Origin: Umezawaea tangerina
GTDB lineage: Bacteria > Actinomycetota > Actinomycetes > Mycobacteriales > Pseudonocardiaceae
Reading direction: 5' to 3'
Assembly (NCBI RefSeq): GCF_003002815.1
Contig: NZ_PVTF01000008.1
Location: forward strand, 545,887-609,886
DNA length: 64,000 nucleotides
Positions 8,749 through 16,701 of this stretch are shown in pieces (the stretch's first letter is position 1; each line of letters starts with the position of its first letter). Below the pieces are notes generated by a model. The model was not told the origin of the DNA, made no database searches, and saw only the letters and a program-made list of their open reading frames with translations. The translations under genes and the position numbers were made by a program.

Positions 8749-9153
8749 TCAGTCCTCCTCGTCGTCGGGCAGGCCGTGGAAGGGGAAGACGAGGTTGCCC
8801 CGGTCGTCGGTGTCCACGACGGTGTAGTCGATGTCGATCAACAACAGGCTCCGGCGCTCCGGGGCGGGCTCGACCCGCACGCGCTCGATCCGCGCCCGCG
8901 GCTCCCACCGGGTCAGCGCGCGCTCGACCTCTGCGGCCAGCTCGGCGCGCACCTCGGTGGTCGGCGGCTGGAACACGAAGTCCCGCAACCGGGACCCGAA
9001 GTCCGGGCGCATCCGGCGTTCACCGGGGTAGGTGGTGAGGATCAGCCGCATCGACTGCTCCAGCTTCGTCGTCCCGGACGCGAGGCCGAAGCCCCCGGTG
9101 GCGGAAAGCCCCACCGGGAACCCCCAGCCCGTGCCGATGGTGTCCGTGCGCAC
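8749..9153 (-). CDS. GPW/gp25-family baseplate protein (Afp9-like)
   Basis: 134 residues from GTG 9153 with AGGAGG upstream. Family motifs include G-W-G-F-P-V near the start, L-x-x-S-M-R-L-I-L-T-T-Y-P-G-E-R-x-M-R-P-D-F-G-S-x-L-R-D-F-V-F and R-W-E-P-R-A-R-I. gp25 proteins are small baseplate proteins that initiate sheath polymerisation. Order after VgrG and before baseplate J matches other eCIS loci. Confidence 0.92.
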   Translation of the reverse strand: MRTDTIGTGWGFPVGLSATGGFGLASGTTKLEQSMRLILTTYPGERRMRPDFGSRLRDFVFQPPTTEVRAELAAEVERALTRWEPRARIERVRVEPAPERRSLLLIDIDYTVVDTDDRGNLVFPFHGLPDDEED

Positions 9154-9163
9154 CCCGGCCCTC

Positions 9164-11044
9164 CTAGTTCAGCTTGATCGGATGTCCCTTGATCTCCACG
9201 GGGCCGCTGCTCTCGATCTTGACCGAGGCCTTGCCCGTGAGGTTGAGCCGAGCGCCGCCGCCGACGTTCACCTCGCCGCCCGCACCCGCGGTCACGTTGA
9301 CCTTGCCGCCCTTGCCGCTGACGACGTCGATCACGCCGCGGTCGCCGCACTGGATGGTGAGCTTCCCCGGCTTCGCGGGTCTGCCGCCCGACGGCGCGGG
9401 GGCGCAGCGCAGCGTCACGGTCCCGGCGACCTGGTCCACCACCAGCGCCAGGTCCGCGCCCGCGGTGCCCAGCACGAAGTCCGAGGCCACCGTCGAGGGT
9501 TTCGAGCCCGGTCCCTGCTCGTCGTGGAACGCGAGCCGGTTGCCGGTCGGCGTGACGATCCCGCGCCGCACCACCGAGGCCGCCGACCCGCTCCGCTTGA
9601 CCGGTGGACCACCGAGGTCGTGCGTGGCCCGGTCGTCGTACAGGCCGCCGAGCACGTACGGCCGCCTCGGGTCGCCGAACTCGAACGCCACGAGCACCTG
9701 GTCGCCGACCGCGGGCTGGAGGACGGCACCCCCGCGCGTGCCCGCGCCGGGGTGGGCCACCACCGCCCAGCCGGTCTCGAACTGCGGCGACAGCCACGGC
9801 AGCGTGAGGCGCACCCGGCCCTTGCCGTCCGGGTCGCCGACGTTGCTCACGATCCCGCACACCACACCGGGGATCGGCGCGGTCGTCGGCGTGCCGCCGC
9901 CCAGTGCCAGCAGGGACCGGGTGTTGGCGCCGCTGATCTCGAAGGCGGTCTTGTAGCGCCCGGCGGTGAAGCGGTGGGTGGTCCTGGTGAGCACCCACCG
10001 CCCGCGGAACGGTCCGCCCACCCCGTCGACGTCGACGGCGACGCCGGGGAGCAGGCGGGGGTCGCCCAGTGCCTCGCCCTCGGCCTCGGCCACCGTGGAC
10101 CCGAGCCGTCGTGCGGCGCCCTGCGCGACCTCGCGGGCGGCGGTGTCGGCGGCGGCGCCGTGGGCGACGGGGGCGCTGGTCACCACGAGCCCCGCGGCCA
10201 CCGGGTCGGGACCGAAGCCGCGCCCGGCCGCGGCGGGCTTGGGGCCCGCGGCGCGGGGCTGGAACGGCCGCGACAGAGCGGCGGGATCCGCGTCGTCGAG
10301 GCGGGTGTTCCCGGCCGCCGTGTCGACGACGGCCGCGACCGCCTTGGCCCGGCGGGGATCCCAGACCCTCACCTCGGTCTGCGGTGCGAGGTTGCCCGCG
10401 GTGACCCGCGGGGCGAACCGCAGCAGCGTCGTGGGGAACGACAGCCCCACCGCCTTGGCGGACCGCGCGGACACCGGGCGGGTGAAGCGGAACTTGCCGT
10501 CCACCACACCGAACTCGAAGCCGATGGCGTCCGCCCGCGACCGCAGGAACTCCCAGTCGGTCTGGTTGACCTGCCCGACGTGCTCGTGCGCGGTCGTGGT
10601 CTGGTCGACCACGCCGATCGCGAGCCCGTGTTCGCGGGCGATCTTCTTCGCGATGTCGGAGTCCTTGGCGTTGAGGAAGGTCCGGGTCCGCCGAGCCCGT
10701 TGCAGGCGGTGGTCGCGGGTGTAGCCGCGCACGGTCGTGCTGCTGCACGAGCCGTAGTCGCCCTCGATCGCGGTGATCTCGCCGACGACGAGGTCCGCCG
10801 CGGTCTTGTCGGCGACCCCGGCCGACGCCAGTGCGACCTGCGTGCCGATAGCCAGGCCCGCGCGGTCGAGCACCGAGCCGTCCGGGTCGGCGAAGGTGAT
10901 CTCGAACATGTCCGGCAGGTGCGCGTGCAGGTCCACCACGACGTTCTCGACCAGGTCCTCGACGGACCCGGCCAGCGGGGTCGAGCGCGGGCCGACCAGG
11001 ATCCGGGGCGTGACCTCGACGAACGCGGGCTGGGGCTTGGTCAC
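9164..11044 (-). CDS. VgrG-like spike/hub protein (Afp8-like)
   Basis: 626 residues starting at GTG 11044, inside the stop of the previous gene (GTGA overlap); the longer upstream frame is a shadow. The N-terminal gp27-like hub has F-x-V-x-V-D-L-H-x-H-L-P-D-M-F-E-I and L-G-V-V-D-Q-T...Q-x-N-Q-T-D-W-E-F-L-R-S-R-A. Near residue 420 an OB-fold follows with G-I-V-S-N-V-G-D-P-D-G-K-G-R-V and L-P-W-L-S. The C-terminus repeats V-x-V-x-A-G/G-G blocks (K-V-N-V-T-A-G-A-G-G-E-V-N-V) of the gp5-type beta helix. It forms the needle below the tube and receives the PAAR tip. Confidence 0.92.
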   Translation of the reverse strand: MTKPQPAFVEVTPRILVGPRSTPLAGSVEDLVENVVVDLHAHLPDMFEITFADPDGSVLDRAGLAIGTQVALASAGVADKTAADLVVGEITAIEGDYGSCSSTTVRGYTRDHRLQRARRTRTFLNAKDSDIAKKIAREHGLAIGVVDQTTTAHEHVGQVNQTDWEFLRSRADAIGFEFGVVDGKFRFTRPVSARSAKAVGLSFPTTLLRFAPRVTAGNLAPQTEVRVWDPRRAKAVAAVVDTAAGNTRLDDADPAALSRPFQPRAAGPKPAAAGRGFGPDPVAAGLVVTSAPVAHGAAADTAAREVAQGAARRLGSTVAEAEGEALGDPRLLPGVAVDVDGVGGPFRGRWVLTRTTHRFTAGRYKTAFEISGANTRSLLALGGGTPTTAPIPGVVCGIVSNVGDPDGKGRVRLTLPWLSPQFETGWAVVAHPGAGTRGGAVLQPAVGDQVLVAFEFGDPRRPYVLGGLYDDRATHDLGGPPVKRSGSAASVVRRGIVTPTGNRLAFHDEQGPGSKPSTVASDFVLGTAGADLALVVDQVAGTVTLRCAPAPSGGRPAKPGKLTIQCGDRGVIDVVSGKGGKVNVTAGAGGEVNVGGGARLNLTGKASVKIESSGPVEIKGHPIKLN

Positions 11045-12315
11045 CGCTTCCCCCTCGTGAGGCCGGGCCGGAACGGGTCGTCCACTGTGGACGCCGCGCG
11101 GGCGGGCGGAGGGGCCGCCGGGGTGTTCCGGCCGCGCGGGCCCGCGGTGCCGCCCTTGCCGAGCGCGTTCTTCCCAGGGGACCGCCCGCCTCCACCGGGC
11201 GCGCCGGTGGGTGCCGCACCGTCCTGGGCACGCACGTCCGCGGCCATGACCACCGCCAGGGTCACCACGGCCCGGCACGGCACACCGGCACGGGTGAACC
11301 GGGTGTAGCGGATCTCCACCGATCGCAGGTGCACGTCGTCGACGTGGCTCGGTCCCATGCTGATGGTGAGCCGCTTCGCGTTCTGCTGGCCACCGGACGG
11401 CGTCGCGCTCCCCTTCTTCGGCTCGCCCTCCGGTTCCAGCCAGTCCCACAGCTTCGTCGCGGTGGTGCGCACGGCGGTGGCGCCCTCGACGGTCAACGCC
11501 TGCACCTTGAAGCACAGCCTGTTGTCCATCCGCCACGAGTCCTCGCTGTTGTAGACGTGGTAGCCGCTGTGCGTGAGGCCGTCCAGCTTCTTCTCCAGCG
11601 TCACCTCGCGGGGGTTGTACTGGAACTCCAGCCTGTCGTTCGGCCCGTGGGAGATGGTGAAGCGGCCCTTGGTCTGGTCGGACCGCGCGGACTCGTGGTC
11701 GCCGAGGCTCCCCTTGCCGAGGAAGCCGCGGTGGACCAGGGTCAGCTTCTCGATCGCGACCCTTCCCGCCTTGTCGGTCAGCATCGGGGCGGACCAGGCG
11801 ACCGGGAAGGCGTTGGCCAGTTCCCAGGAGCCCAGCAGGCGCTCCCCGTCGTCGCCACCCGGAGAGGTGAACATCGAGATGATCACCGTGGTGCCCGTGT
11901 AGAGGGCCTTGGCGGGCTCGCCGCCCTTGGCCGTCGCACCGGACTCCACCAGCCCGGCGCCGCCCTCAGCGCTGTCGTGCCACTCGCGTGCGACGCGCCG
12001 CAGCCAGACCTGCACCCGTTCGCTGTCGGCGTGGTCCATGGCGCGTTCGAGGACGATCCTGCCGTGGTTGATCGCCTTGGGGACGAAGTAGGGCGCGTCG
12101 TCCTCGCCACCGGACCACACCTCGTCCACGGTGAGCTCGACACCCAGTCCGGAGCAGCCGGACCACCGGCCCAGGTCCTCCGAACCGGTGGGGCGCACCA
12201 CGACCACCCGGAACCAGGTCGTCGTGCCGTAGCGCGGGTGCGTGCCCGGCCTGCCGGGCTTCCGCTTCGCCGCCCACGCGCCGAGCGGCGGCTGGGTGAG
12301 CAGGGGGATGATCAT
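11041..12315 (-). CDS. Fused tube-like and CIS-tube/Afp7-like adaptor protein
   Basis: 424 residues from ATG 12315, overlapping the preceding tube gene by 4 bp. Residues 1-180 read as a gp19-type tube fold (L-G-R-W-S-G-C-S-G-L-G-V-E, S-W-E-L-A-N-A-F-P-V-A-W, L-x-L-V-H-R-G-F-L). Residues about 200-340 read as the CIS-tube domain usually found at the N-terminus of Afp7 (F-Q-Y-N-P-R-E-V, then R-x-T-I-S-M-G). The usual C-terminal LysM of Afp7 is not visible; a Gly/Pro/Arg-rich tail of about 60 residues takes its place. It probably adapts the tube to the VgrG hub. Confidence 0.75.
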   Translation of the reverse strand: MIIPLLTQPPLGAWAAKRKPGRPGTHPRYGTTTWFRVVVVRPTGSEDLGRWSGCSGLGVELTVDEVWSGGEDDAPYFVPKAINHGRIVLERAMDHADSERVQVWLRRVAREWHDSAEGGAGLVESGATAKGGEPAKALYTGTTVIISMFTSPGGDDGERLLGSWELANAFPVAWSAPMLTDKAGRVAIEKLTLVHRGFLGKGSLGDHESARSDQTKGRFTISHGPNDRLEFQYNPREVTLEKKLDGLTHSGYHVYNSEDSWRMDNRLCFKVQALTVEGATAVRTTATKLWDWLEPEGEPKKGSATPSGGQQNAKRLTISMGPSHVDDVHLRSVEIRYTRFTRAGVPCRAVVTLAVVMAADVRAQDGAAPTGAPGGGGRSPGKNALGKGGTAGPRGRNTPAAPPPARAASTVDDPFRPGLTRGKR

Positions 12316-12794
12316 CGCCGGCCTCCGGACTCGTCGTGCAGGAACCCCGAGTGCGCCAGCTCCAACGTCTCGATCACGGGCTTGGTCCCGCCGGACTCGA
12401 AGGCGGAGATCGACCAGGAGACCGGGAAGAACTGCTTGAGCTCCCAGGTGATGACCGGGACGCCCGCGAAGTCGAGCAGGTGGATCCCGCCGCTGAGCGG
12501 CTCGTGCCTGCGGGACGTGCCGGCCAGCCACCGCTGGACCGTCACCGAGTCCGAGCACGCGGCGCGGGAGAGCTCGACGACCGGGTACGACGAGTCGCCC
12601 GGTACGACGACCACGTCGTTGTCCTCACCGGCGCGGTAGTGGTGCCGCTCCCAGCTCACCTTGAGCCCGGACACCCGCGACCAGCTGCCGAGGTCGTACT
12701 CGCCGTGGTCCAGGTGCACCACGAACCGGTGGGCCATCGAGACCTGGTCGAACATGAACTCCGCGGCCTTGGTGGGCAGCGTCGAGGGCTTCAC
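12312..12794 (-). CDS. Tail tube-like protein (gp19 family, Afp5-like)
   Basis: 160 residues from GTG 12794 with AGGAGG upstream; the start overlaps the DUF4157 stop by 4 bp. The sequence F-V-V-H-L-D...L-G-S-W-S-R-V-S-G-L-K-V-S-W-E, Q-R-W-L, I-T-W-E-L-K-Q-F-F-P-V-S-W and L-E-L-A-H-S-G-F-L is the T4 gp19/phage tail tube fold. Position between DUF4157 and the Afp7-like gene suggests the tube initiator ring and not the bulk tube protein. Confidence 0.85.
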   Translation of the reverse strand: MKPSTLPTKAAEFMFDQVSMAHRFVVHLDHGEYDLGSWSRVSGLKVSWERHHYRAGEDNDVVVVPGDSSYPVVELSRAACSDSVTVQRWLAGTSRRHEPLSGGIHLLDFAGVPVITWELKQFFPVSWSISAFESGGTKPVIETLELAHSGFLHDESGGRR

Positions 12795-15046
12795 CGGTGT
12801 CCTCCTGGTCCGGGGTCGGCGAGGGAACCGGTCCGCTCCCGGTCGACGAGCAGTTCGGAGCGCAACCGGGAGCGGATGTGCCCGTAGAGCCGGTCCGCGA
12901 GGGAGTCGGCGTCCAGACGGCCCGGCTGGGGCGTCAGGTCGTCCGGCGGGTCGTCACGGCTCGCCTCGCGGTCCCGCCGCAGCGCCGCCAGCGTCGAGCG
13001 CAGGTCGGCGATCTGGGTGAACGCCTCCGCCAGCCCGGCGGAGTCAGAACCGGTGTCCTGGTGGTGCGCCGGGGACGACGGTGGTGCCGCTGCGTCCGGA
13101 CGGTGAGCCTCGGTGAACCCGGTCTCCGGCGTCCAGGACATCGTGGAGCCCACGGGAACCGCGTCGGTGTTCTCGTGGACCGGGGTGGGGGAGTCCGTCG
13201 TCGTCGGCTGCGGCGCGCGTTGGAGGGCGTGGGTGGTGATGGGCTGCGTCGTCTGTGCAGTCGTGGTCGCGGGTCGGGTGCGGTGCACCAGCGACACCGG
13301 AGCCTGTTCCTCGCCGAGGAACCACCGCTCCGCCGACCTGGCGACGGCTTCCAGCTCCTGGCCGTGCGCGGAGTCCTCGTCGGGCATGTCCGTGTCGAGC
13401 ACGCGCTGCTGCACGACGTGGACGAGCTCGTGGGCCAGCAGGGCGCGGGTGTCCCCGCGGTCCATCGTCGCGACGGCGTGCGGCAGGTGGACCCGGCCGC
13501 CCTGGGTGAACGCGCGGGCTCGCAGTCCGGCCGCCTGCCGGGTGACCGCCCGGCCGCTGTGCACCGGCACGTCGGCGACGTCGACACCGAGGTCCCGCCG
13601 GAAGGCGGCGACGACGTCGGAGGGCACCCGAACCTCGACGGACTCGGGTTCGGCGAAGGAGACCGTCCGCTGGAGGACGACCTGCTTGCCGAGCACCGGG
13701 ACGTCCGCGACGTCGGTGCCCGGCTCGCGCGCGATGGCCGTGACGACTTCGGGTGCGAGGGGTTCGGGGTGATCGTCCACATCGGACTTAAAGGTGGAGG
13801 AAGTCGGTCCTTGGCCGATGGGGGCGCGGTGGACCGGGCCGTCCCACCGGACGGTCGGTGCTTCCGCCGCGCGCCGGTGGGGGAGTGGTTCGTGTGCGGC
13901 GGAAGGTTGCTGGGGCTGGTGCGGTTGTATGCCGCTGTCCTGAGGTGGGGTCGTCCTCGCGGGTGGTGGGGCCGGCAGTCGAGGTGGGGGTGCGTCGCCG
14001 GACGTCGTGGTGGGCCTCGTCTTCGGGGGCGAGGTGAACAGGGGTGGCTGGACCACGGTCCGGCCGGTTCGTCGTTCGTCCGGTCGCCCGTCGCCGTCCT
14101 GCTCGTCGTTGTGCACCAACGGGTGTGCCGGTACGGCCGGGAGAGGTGAGGGCTGAGAGGTCGGTGGGATCGAGTGCGGTTCCACGGTGGTGTCGACGTC
14201 CGCGTGGGTCGTCGCGGGCGGAATCACGGGCGGTGTCGACCGCTCCGCCGGGGCGTCCGGGACAGGCAGGACGGGCTGGGCGTCCGGGACGGGTGGTTCG
14301 CCGGAGTCGTCCCGCGTGGCGGGCGGGATCGGCAGCCCGACTCCGCGCCTCCTGCTCTGGCCGAGCGTCGGACGTGCCCGCGGCCCCCTCGGGGGTCGTA
14401 CCGCGGGTGTGGGCTCGGGTGGAGGTGGCGGAGCGGCGAACGCGGCGAGTCCCGACGCCTCGCCCAGCCCGAGCATGCCCAGCGCCGTCTCGATGCCCAT
14501 CGCCTCGTACTGGGCGGCCAGCCGGTCGAGCTCGGTCATGCTGCGGAACGGCGAGTCGGGCTCGACCGGCTCGGACACGAACTCGGCGGAGGCCGTGGTC
14601 AGCGCCGGGGTGGCAGGCCGTCGGGGGACGGCCGGGCGGCGCACGGACGGCACGACCGGCAGCACGGGGTCGTCGGACCCGTCCTGGTCGACCAGTGGTG
14701 CGGGGTCGTGCTCGGGGAGCGGCGCGGGCGGTTCGGGGCGGACCACCAGCAGTCCGGTGGTCCGCCCGACCACCACGGGTGTGTCCGGCACGAAGTCGTC
14801 CACTGTGGACATTTCGTTCGTGCGGCTCCCCGCGGTCGCGGGGAGCTTCCGGCGCCCGCGCAGCCGCAGTTCGGGGAGCACCGACCTGGTGCCCGCGACG
14901 TCGGGCATCCGCAGCAGGACCACCGCGGTGCGCGGCAGTCCCGTGACCACCGTGCGCAGCACGGGCAGGCGCCGCCACGCGCGCGTGGGCGCGGGCGGGA
15001 CGTGGTCGGCGGTCCGGGACCGCTTACCGCGCAATGGCCACCACAT
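12791..15046 (-). CDS. DUF4157 (HELVH) eCIS-associated protein with long disordered N-terminus
   Basis: 751 residues from ATG 15046 (CGGAGG upstream). Residues 1-480 are Pro/Arg/Thr-rich and look disordered, with basic patches near the start. A DUF4157 core follows (about 505-590: V-P-V-H-S-G-R-A-V, G-x-x-H-L-P, then L-L-A-H-E-L-V-H-V-V-Q-Q). The H-E-x-x-H zinc-protease-like motif is intact. DUF4157 is a known marker of eCIS loci, often as the leader of cargo proteins. The C-terminus has a predicted coiled segment (L-A-E-A-F-T-Q-I-A-D-L-R-S-T-L-A-A-L-R-R). It may be a cargo or maturation factor. No other toxin domain is visible. Confidence 0.85.
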   Translation of the reverse strand: MWWPLRGKRSRTADHVPPAPTRAWRRLPVLRTVVTGLPRTAVVLLRMPDVAGTRSVLPELRLRGRRKLPATAGSRTNEMSTVDDFVPDTPVVVGRTTGLLVVRPEPPAPLPEHDPAPLVDQDGSDDPVLPVVPSVRRPAVPRRPATPALTTASAEFVSEPVEPDSPFRSMTELDRLAAQYEAMGIETALGMLGLGEASGLAAFAAPPPPPEPTPAVRPPRGPRARPTLGQSRRRGVGLPIPPATRDDSGEPPVPDAQPVLPVPDAPAERSTPPVIPPATTHADVDTTVEPHSIPPTSQPSPLPAVPAHPLVHNDEQDGDGRPDERRTGRTVVQPPLFTSPPKTRPTTTSGDAPPPRLPAPPPARTTPPQDSGIQPHQPQQPSAAHEPLPHRRAAEAPTVRWDGPVHRAPIGQGPTSSTFKSDVDDHPEPLAPEVVTAIAREPGTDVADVPVLGKQVVLQRTVSFAEPESVEVRVPSDVVAAFRRDLGVDVADVPVHSGRAVTRQAAGLRARAFTQGGRVHLPHAVATMDRGDTRALLAHELVHVVQQRVLDTDMPDEDSAHGQELEAVARSAERWFLGEEQAPVSLVHRTRPATTTAQTTQPITTHALQRAPQPTTTDSPTPVHENTDAVPVGSTMSWTPETGFTEAHRPDAAAPPSSPAHHQDTGSDSAGLAEAFTQIADLRSTLAALRRDREASRDDPPDDLTPQPGRLDADSLADRLYGHIRSRLRSELLVDRERTGSLADPGPGGHR

Positions 15047-15079
15047 CGGTCCTCCGAACGCGGTCGTGACGGGCAGGGG

Positions 15080-15262
15080 TCAGTACGGGGCGGGCGGGGG
15101 CGGGGCGTCCACGCCGTCGAGGCGCTGGTGGATGCGGCCGACCTCGGTGATGACGGCGGTGCGGGAGCGGTGGTCGAGGTCGAGCAGCTCCCCGAACGAC
15201 CAGTGCAGGTAGTAGGCGACGTACGCGATCTCCTCCCACAGGCGGGGGAGCGCGTACGTCAG
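15080..15262 (-). CDS. DUF6760-like small eCIS protein, apparent CTG start
   Basis: A 60-residue frame reads T-Y-A-L-P-R-L-W-E-E-I-A-Y-V-A-Y-Y-L-H-W-S-F, then L-L-D-L-D-H-R-S-R, and ends in P-P-P-P-A-P-Y. This is the pattern of the short DUF6760 proteins that sit between the tail assembly and DUF4157 genes in actinobacterial eCIS loci. The frame is closed by TGA only five codons before the conserved block, and it contains no ATG, GTG or TTG there. The only plausible start is CTG at 15262, overlapping the upstream TGA (CTGA) with GGGGGA just before it. ACG is the other possibility. Function is not established; the gene order implies a tail assembly role. Confidence 0.72.
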   Translation of the reverse strand: MTYALPRLWEEIAYVAYYLHWSFGELLDLDHRSRTAVITEVGRIHQRLDGVDAPPPPAPY

Positions 15263-15660
15263 CGTTCCCCCGAGGCATCACCGGCGACGTCCACCCCGAA
15301 CTCGTGGCCGCAGGCCGGGCAGGCGACGTCGGCCTCGGTGTGGCCGTCCTGGTTGATCCGCCGGTAGAGGTCCTGCAGGAACGCCAGGTCCGAGGCGAAC
15401 AGGCACTCCACCACCAGCGCGTCGACCACCGGCACCGAGCCCAGCCGCACCAGCGTGCGCTCCAGCAGCAGCACCGTCAGGTACGCCGGGTTCTGCCGCA
15501 CCCGCGGGTCGGTCTGGGTGGTGATCTCGTCGCGTGCCGTGGCGAGCCGCATCACGCCCTCGCGGTGCGCGACGCCCCGTTCGTCGACGAAACCCCTTGG
15601 CAGCACGAAGGGGTACTCCGTCCGCAGCGCGCCCGGTGGAGCGGTCAGGCCTTGCGTCAT
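15259..15660 (-). CDS. Phage tail assembly-like protein
   Basis: 133 residues. The sequence T-E-Y-P-F-V-L-P-R-G-F-V-D-x-x-G-V-A-H-R-E-G-V-M-R-L-A-T-A-x-D-E-I matches the small 'phage tail assembly protein' seen downstream of eCIS tube genes. The second half has L-V-V-E-C-L-F-A-S-D-L-A-F-L-Q-D-L-Y-R-R-I-N and a C-terminal A-C-P-A-C-G-H-E-F zinc-knuckle-like motif. In phage lambda the analogous gpG/GT acts as a chaperone for the tape measure. It lies 101 bp after the tube gene and is coupled to the DUF6760-like gene. Confidence 0.8.
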   Translation of the reverse strand: MTQGLTAPPGALRTEYPFVLPRGFVDERGVAHREGVMRLATARDEITTQTDPRVRQNPAYLTVLLLERTLVRLGSVPVVDALVVECLFASDLAFLQDLYRRINQDGHTEADVACPACGHEFGVDVAGDASGER

Positions 15661-15761
15661 CGGGATGTCCTTCCAAGTCTGCGGTCGGCACCCCGTGCGG
15701 TGCCGACGGTGTCCACCGGTCGCGCGTCCCGGTCGGCGGTCGCGCGGGATCGGTTAGGGCT

Positions 15762-16214
15762 CTAGGGCTTGACCTCGATGAGCTCGCAGGTGACCTTGCA
15801 CTCGATGGTGGCCACGGCGGAGTCGCCCGCCTTCAGGCCGCTGATCAGGATCTCGGAGCACCAGGCGTTGTGCAGCACGTAGGTGATGGCTTCCTTGCCG
15901 GAGGCGTCCATCACCTTGAGGGTGCCGTCGCCGCGGGCCTTGGGGTCTCCGATGCGCGCCATCGCGTGCCACGCCATCAGCTTGGTGTTGCCCGCCGCGT
16001 CCAGCCCGCGCTTGAGCTGGATCACCGGCGGCTCGGTCTTGCCGAACTGCTTGGTGTGGATGGTGTTGCCCTTGTCGTCGTTGTAGATGTACTCCTGCGC
16101 GCCGACCTTGGACGAGATGCCGCCCAGCTCGGAGAAGGCGATCGTGCCCAGGTTGCTGAAGGACAGGTAGAACCGCGCGGCGGACACCACCTGGCTCTGC
16201 GTGGTCGCGGTCAT
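15762..16214 (-). CDS. eCIS tube protein (gp19 family, Afp1-like)
   Basis: 150 residues. The sequence A-A-R-F-Y-L-S-F-S, F-S-E-L-G-G-I, Y-I-Y-N-D-D-K-G-N-T, H-T-K-Q-F-G-K, L-K-R-G-L-D and W-H-A-M-A-R is the canonical tube subunit pattern. These proteins stack as hexameric rings inside the sheath. It is a close paralogue of the next gene, as expected for neighbouring Afp1/Afp5-type tube genes. ATG 16214 has a well-placed AGGAG. Confidence 0.92.
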   Translation of the reverse strand: MTATTQSQVVSAARFYLSFSNLGTIAFSELGGISSKVGAQEYIYNDDKGNTIHTKQFGKTEPPVIQLKRGLDAAGNTKLMAWHAMARIGDPKARGDGTLKVMDASGKEAITYVLHNAWCSEILISGLKAGDSAVATIECKVTCELIEVKP

Positions 16215-16263
16215 GGCAGGACTCCTCTTCCTCGTTGGTCGGTGTTCGTCCGGCGGTCGCCGG

Positions 16264-16698
16264 TCAGGCGAGGATGATCGAGTCGCACTCGATGGTCGCC
16301 TTCATCATCACGACGTTCGACGACCCGGCGGTCGCCGCGTCCAGTTCGAGCCTGGCGCACCAGGCGTTCTCCAGCAGGCAGGAGGCGGTGATCCCGCCGC
16401 TCGCGTCCATGATCATGAACGCGGCGGGCACCTTCGCCAACGGGTTGTTCATCCGCGCCAGCGCGTGCCAGGCGAAGATCTGGCCGAAGCCCGCGGCGTC
16501 GAGCGCCCGCTTCAACGTGATCGACGGCGGCCTGGCCCGCCCGAACTGCTTGGTGTGGATGTTGCCGATCCTGTTGTTGTAGGAGTACTCCTGGTGCTCC
16601 ACGGCGGAGGTGAACCCCGCCAGCTCGGAGAAACCCAGGCCCACCGCCCACCCCTCGCAGTTCACGACGAACCGCGCGGCACTGACATACTGGTCCAC
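16264..16698 (-). CDS. eCIS tube protein (gp19 family), second copy
   Basis: 144 residues with the same tube pattern (A-A-R-F-V-V-N, F-S-E-L-A-G-F, H-T-K-Q-F-G-R, L-K-R-A-L-D-A-A-G, W-H-A-L-A-R). It starts 3 bp after the sheath stop, so it is in the same transcript and probably translated with it. One of the two copies should be the bulk tube protein. Which is the main one cannot be told from sequence alone, but location next to the sheath favours this copy. Confidence 0.9.
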   Translation of the reverse strand: MDQYVSAARFVVNCEGWAVGLGFSELAGFTSAVEHQEYSYNNRIGNIHTKQFGRARPPSITLKRALDAAGFGQIFAWHALARMNNPLAKVPAAFMIMDASGGITASCLLENAWCARLELDAATAGSSNVVMMKATIECDSIILA

Positions 16699-16701
16699 GA
16701 C

